The notes under the pieces were generated by a model. The model was not told where the DNA came from. It saw only the letters and a list, made by a program, of their open reading frames with translations, and made no database searches. A stretch of 5,188 nt of DNA, from the NCBI GenBank assembly GCA_030831135.1, contig JAURLR010000346.1, positions 1-5,188 of the forward strand, in the 5' to 3' direction. The position numbers and the translations under genes are program-made. Origin of the DNA: Alphaproteobacteria bacterium (lineage in GTDB: Bacteria > Pseudomonadota > Alphaproteobacteria > UBA6615). Below, one piece after another: positions 4,852 through 5,188 of the stretch (positions are counted from its first letter, which is position 1; each line of letters begins with the position of its first letter).

Positions 4852-5188
4852 ATGTCGATTACCATGTACAAGATTTCCGTCCCCGCCTATCAGCAGATGC
4901 TGACCAGCCTTGATGACGTGCTCGAGCGCGCGACCGGATTTGTCAAAGAAACCGGCCTCGACGAAGCCGAATTGATGTCACGCCGGCTGGCCCCGGACAT
5001 GCTCACCCTGGCCGAACAGATTCGCCAGGCCTGCGTCCATGCCGCGGGTGGCGTGGCACGGCTTGCGAACATGGATGCCCCGGAGGTCGTCATGGAGCCC
5101 GATACGAATATCGCTGGCGCCCGGGCCCGGATTGCGGGGACCCTCGACTTTCTTGGCAAGGTGGTGCCCGCCCAGATGGACGGCGACA
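4852..5188 (+). CDS. DUF1993 family protein, N-terminal part (cut by right edge)
   Basis: The frame opens at ATG 4852 and remains open to the window end, giving 112 residues of a family usually near 170. It begins MSITMYKISVPAYQQMLTSLDDVL, then has SRRLAPDMLTLAEQIRQACVHAAGGVARLA (44-73) and an acidic loop before a helix (AGARARIAGTLDFLGKV, about 88-104). The 'M-Y--SVP-----L--L--[IV]L' opening and 'RLAPDM--L--Q[IV]--A--HA-G--ARL' are the hallmarks I know for DUF1993, predicted as a DinB-like helical bundle. Its biochemical function is unknown. It starts 24 bp after the cupin stop, with AGGA 9 bases before the ATG, so it is almost certainly co-transcribed with the cupin. The stop and the C-terminal third are outside the window. 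Confidence 0.88.
   Translation, partial: MSITMYKISVPAYQQMLTSLDDVLERATGFVKETGLDEAELMSRRLAPDMLTLAEQIRQACVHAAGGVARLANMDAPEVVMEPDTNIAGARARIAGTLDFLGKVVPAQMDGD

Overview
The window looks like chromosome from a Gram-negative, moderately high-GC bacterium, most likely an alphaproteobacterium. The evidence is an outer-membrane beta-barrel gene, GC-rich third codon positions, clear Shine-Dalgarno sites and the families present; this is an inference, not a placement. It holds seven protein genes, two of them cut by the window edges. I see no RNA gene, insertion sequence, integrase or CRISPR array.

Layout. At 1-466 (minus) is the N-terminal 155 residues of a secreted outer-membrane beta-barrel protein. 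Its 157-bp upstream region carries a perfect 12-bp palindrome and a 10-bp inverted repeat. At 624-1220 (minus) is a 198-residue protein I do not recognise. Across an 88-bp divergent gap, 1309-2238 (plus) encodes a 309-residue protein of the NMT1/THI5-like (type 2 periplasmic-binding) fold that lacks a signal peptide. It converges with 2235-2606 (minus), a four-helix DoxX-family membrane protein, and their stop codons overlap in one CTAG. The DoxX gene overlaps by one base the upstream gene 2606-3793 (minus), a group D flavin monooxygenase with an acyl-CoA dehydrogenase fold (HsaA/HpaH-C2 type). Across a 110-bp divergent region, 3904-4827 (plus) encodes a two-domain cupin resembling gentisate 1,2-dioxygenase, followed 24 bp later by a DUF1993 protein running off the right end.

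How it may fit together. A flavin-dependent ring hydroxylase, a gentisate-dioxygenase-like bicupin and a cytoplasmic binding-protein-fold protein (a fold I recall for 4,5-dihydroxyphthalate decarboxylase) suggest a small oxidative pathway for an aromatic or heteroaromatic compound, with DoxX and DUF1993 proteins as accessories. The substrate cannot be read from the sequence. No flavin reductase, transporter permease or regulator lies in the window. The main points for follow-up are the cupin, whose only visible metal site is in the C-terminal rather than the N-terminal domain, and the possible co-regulation of the two plus-strand units by matching TTGGTG-17-bp promoters.
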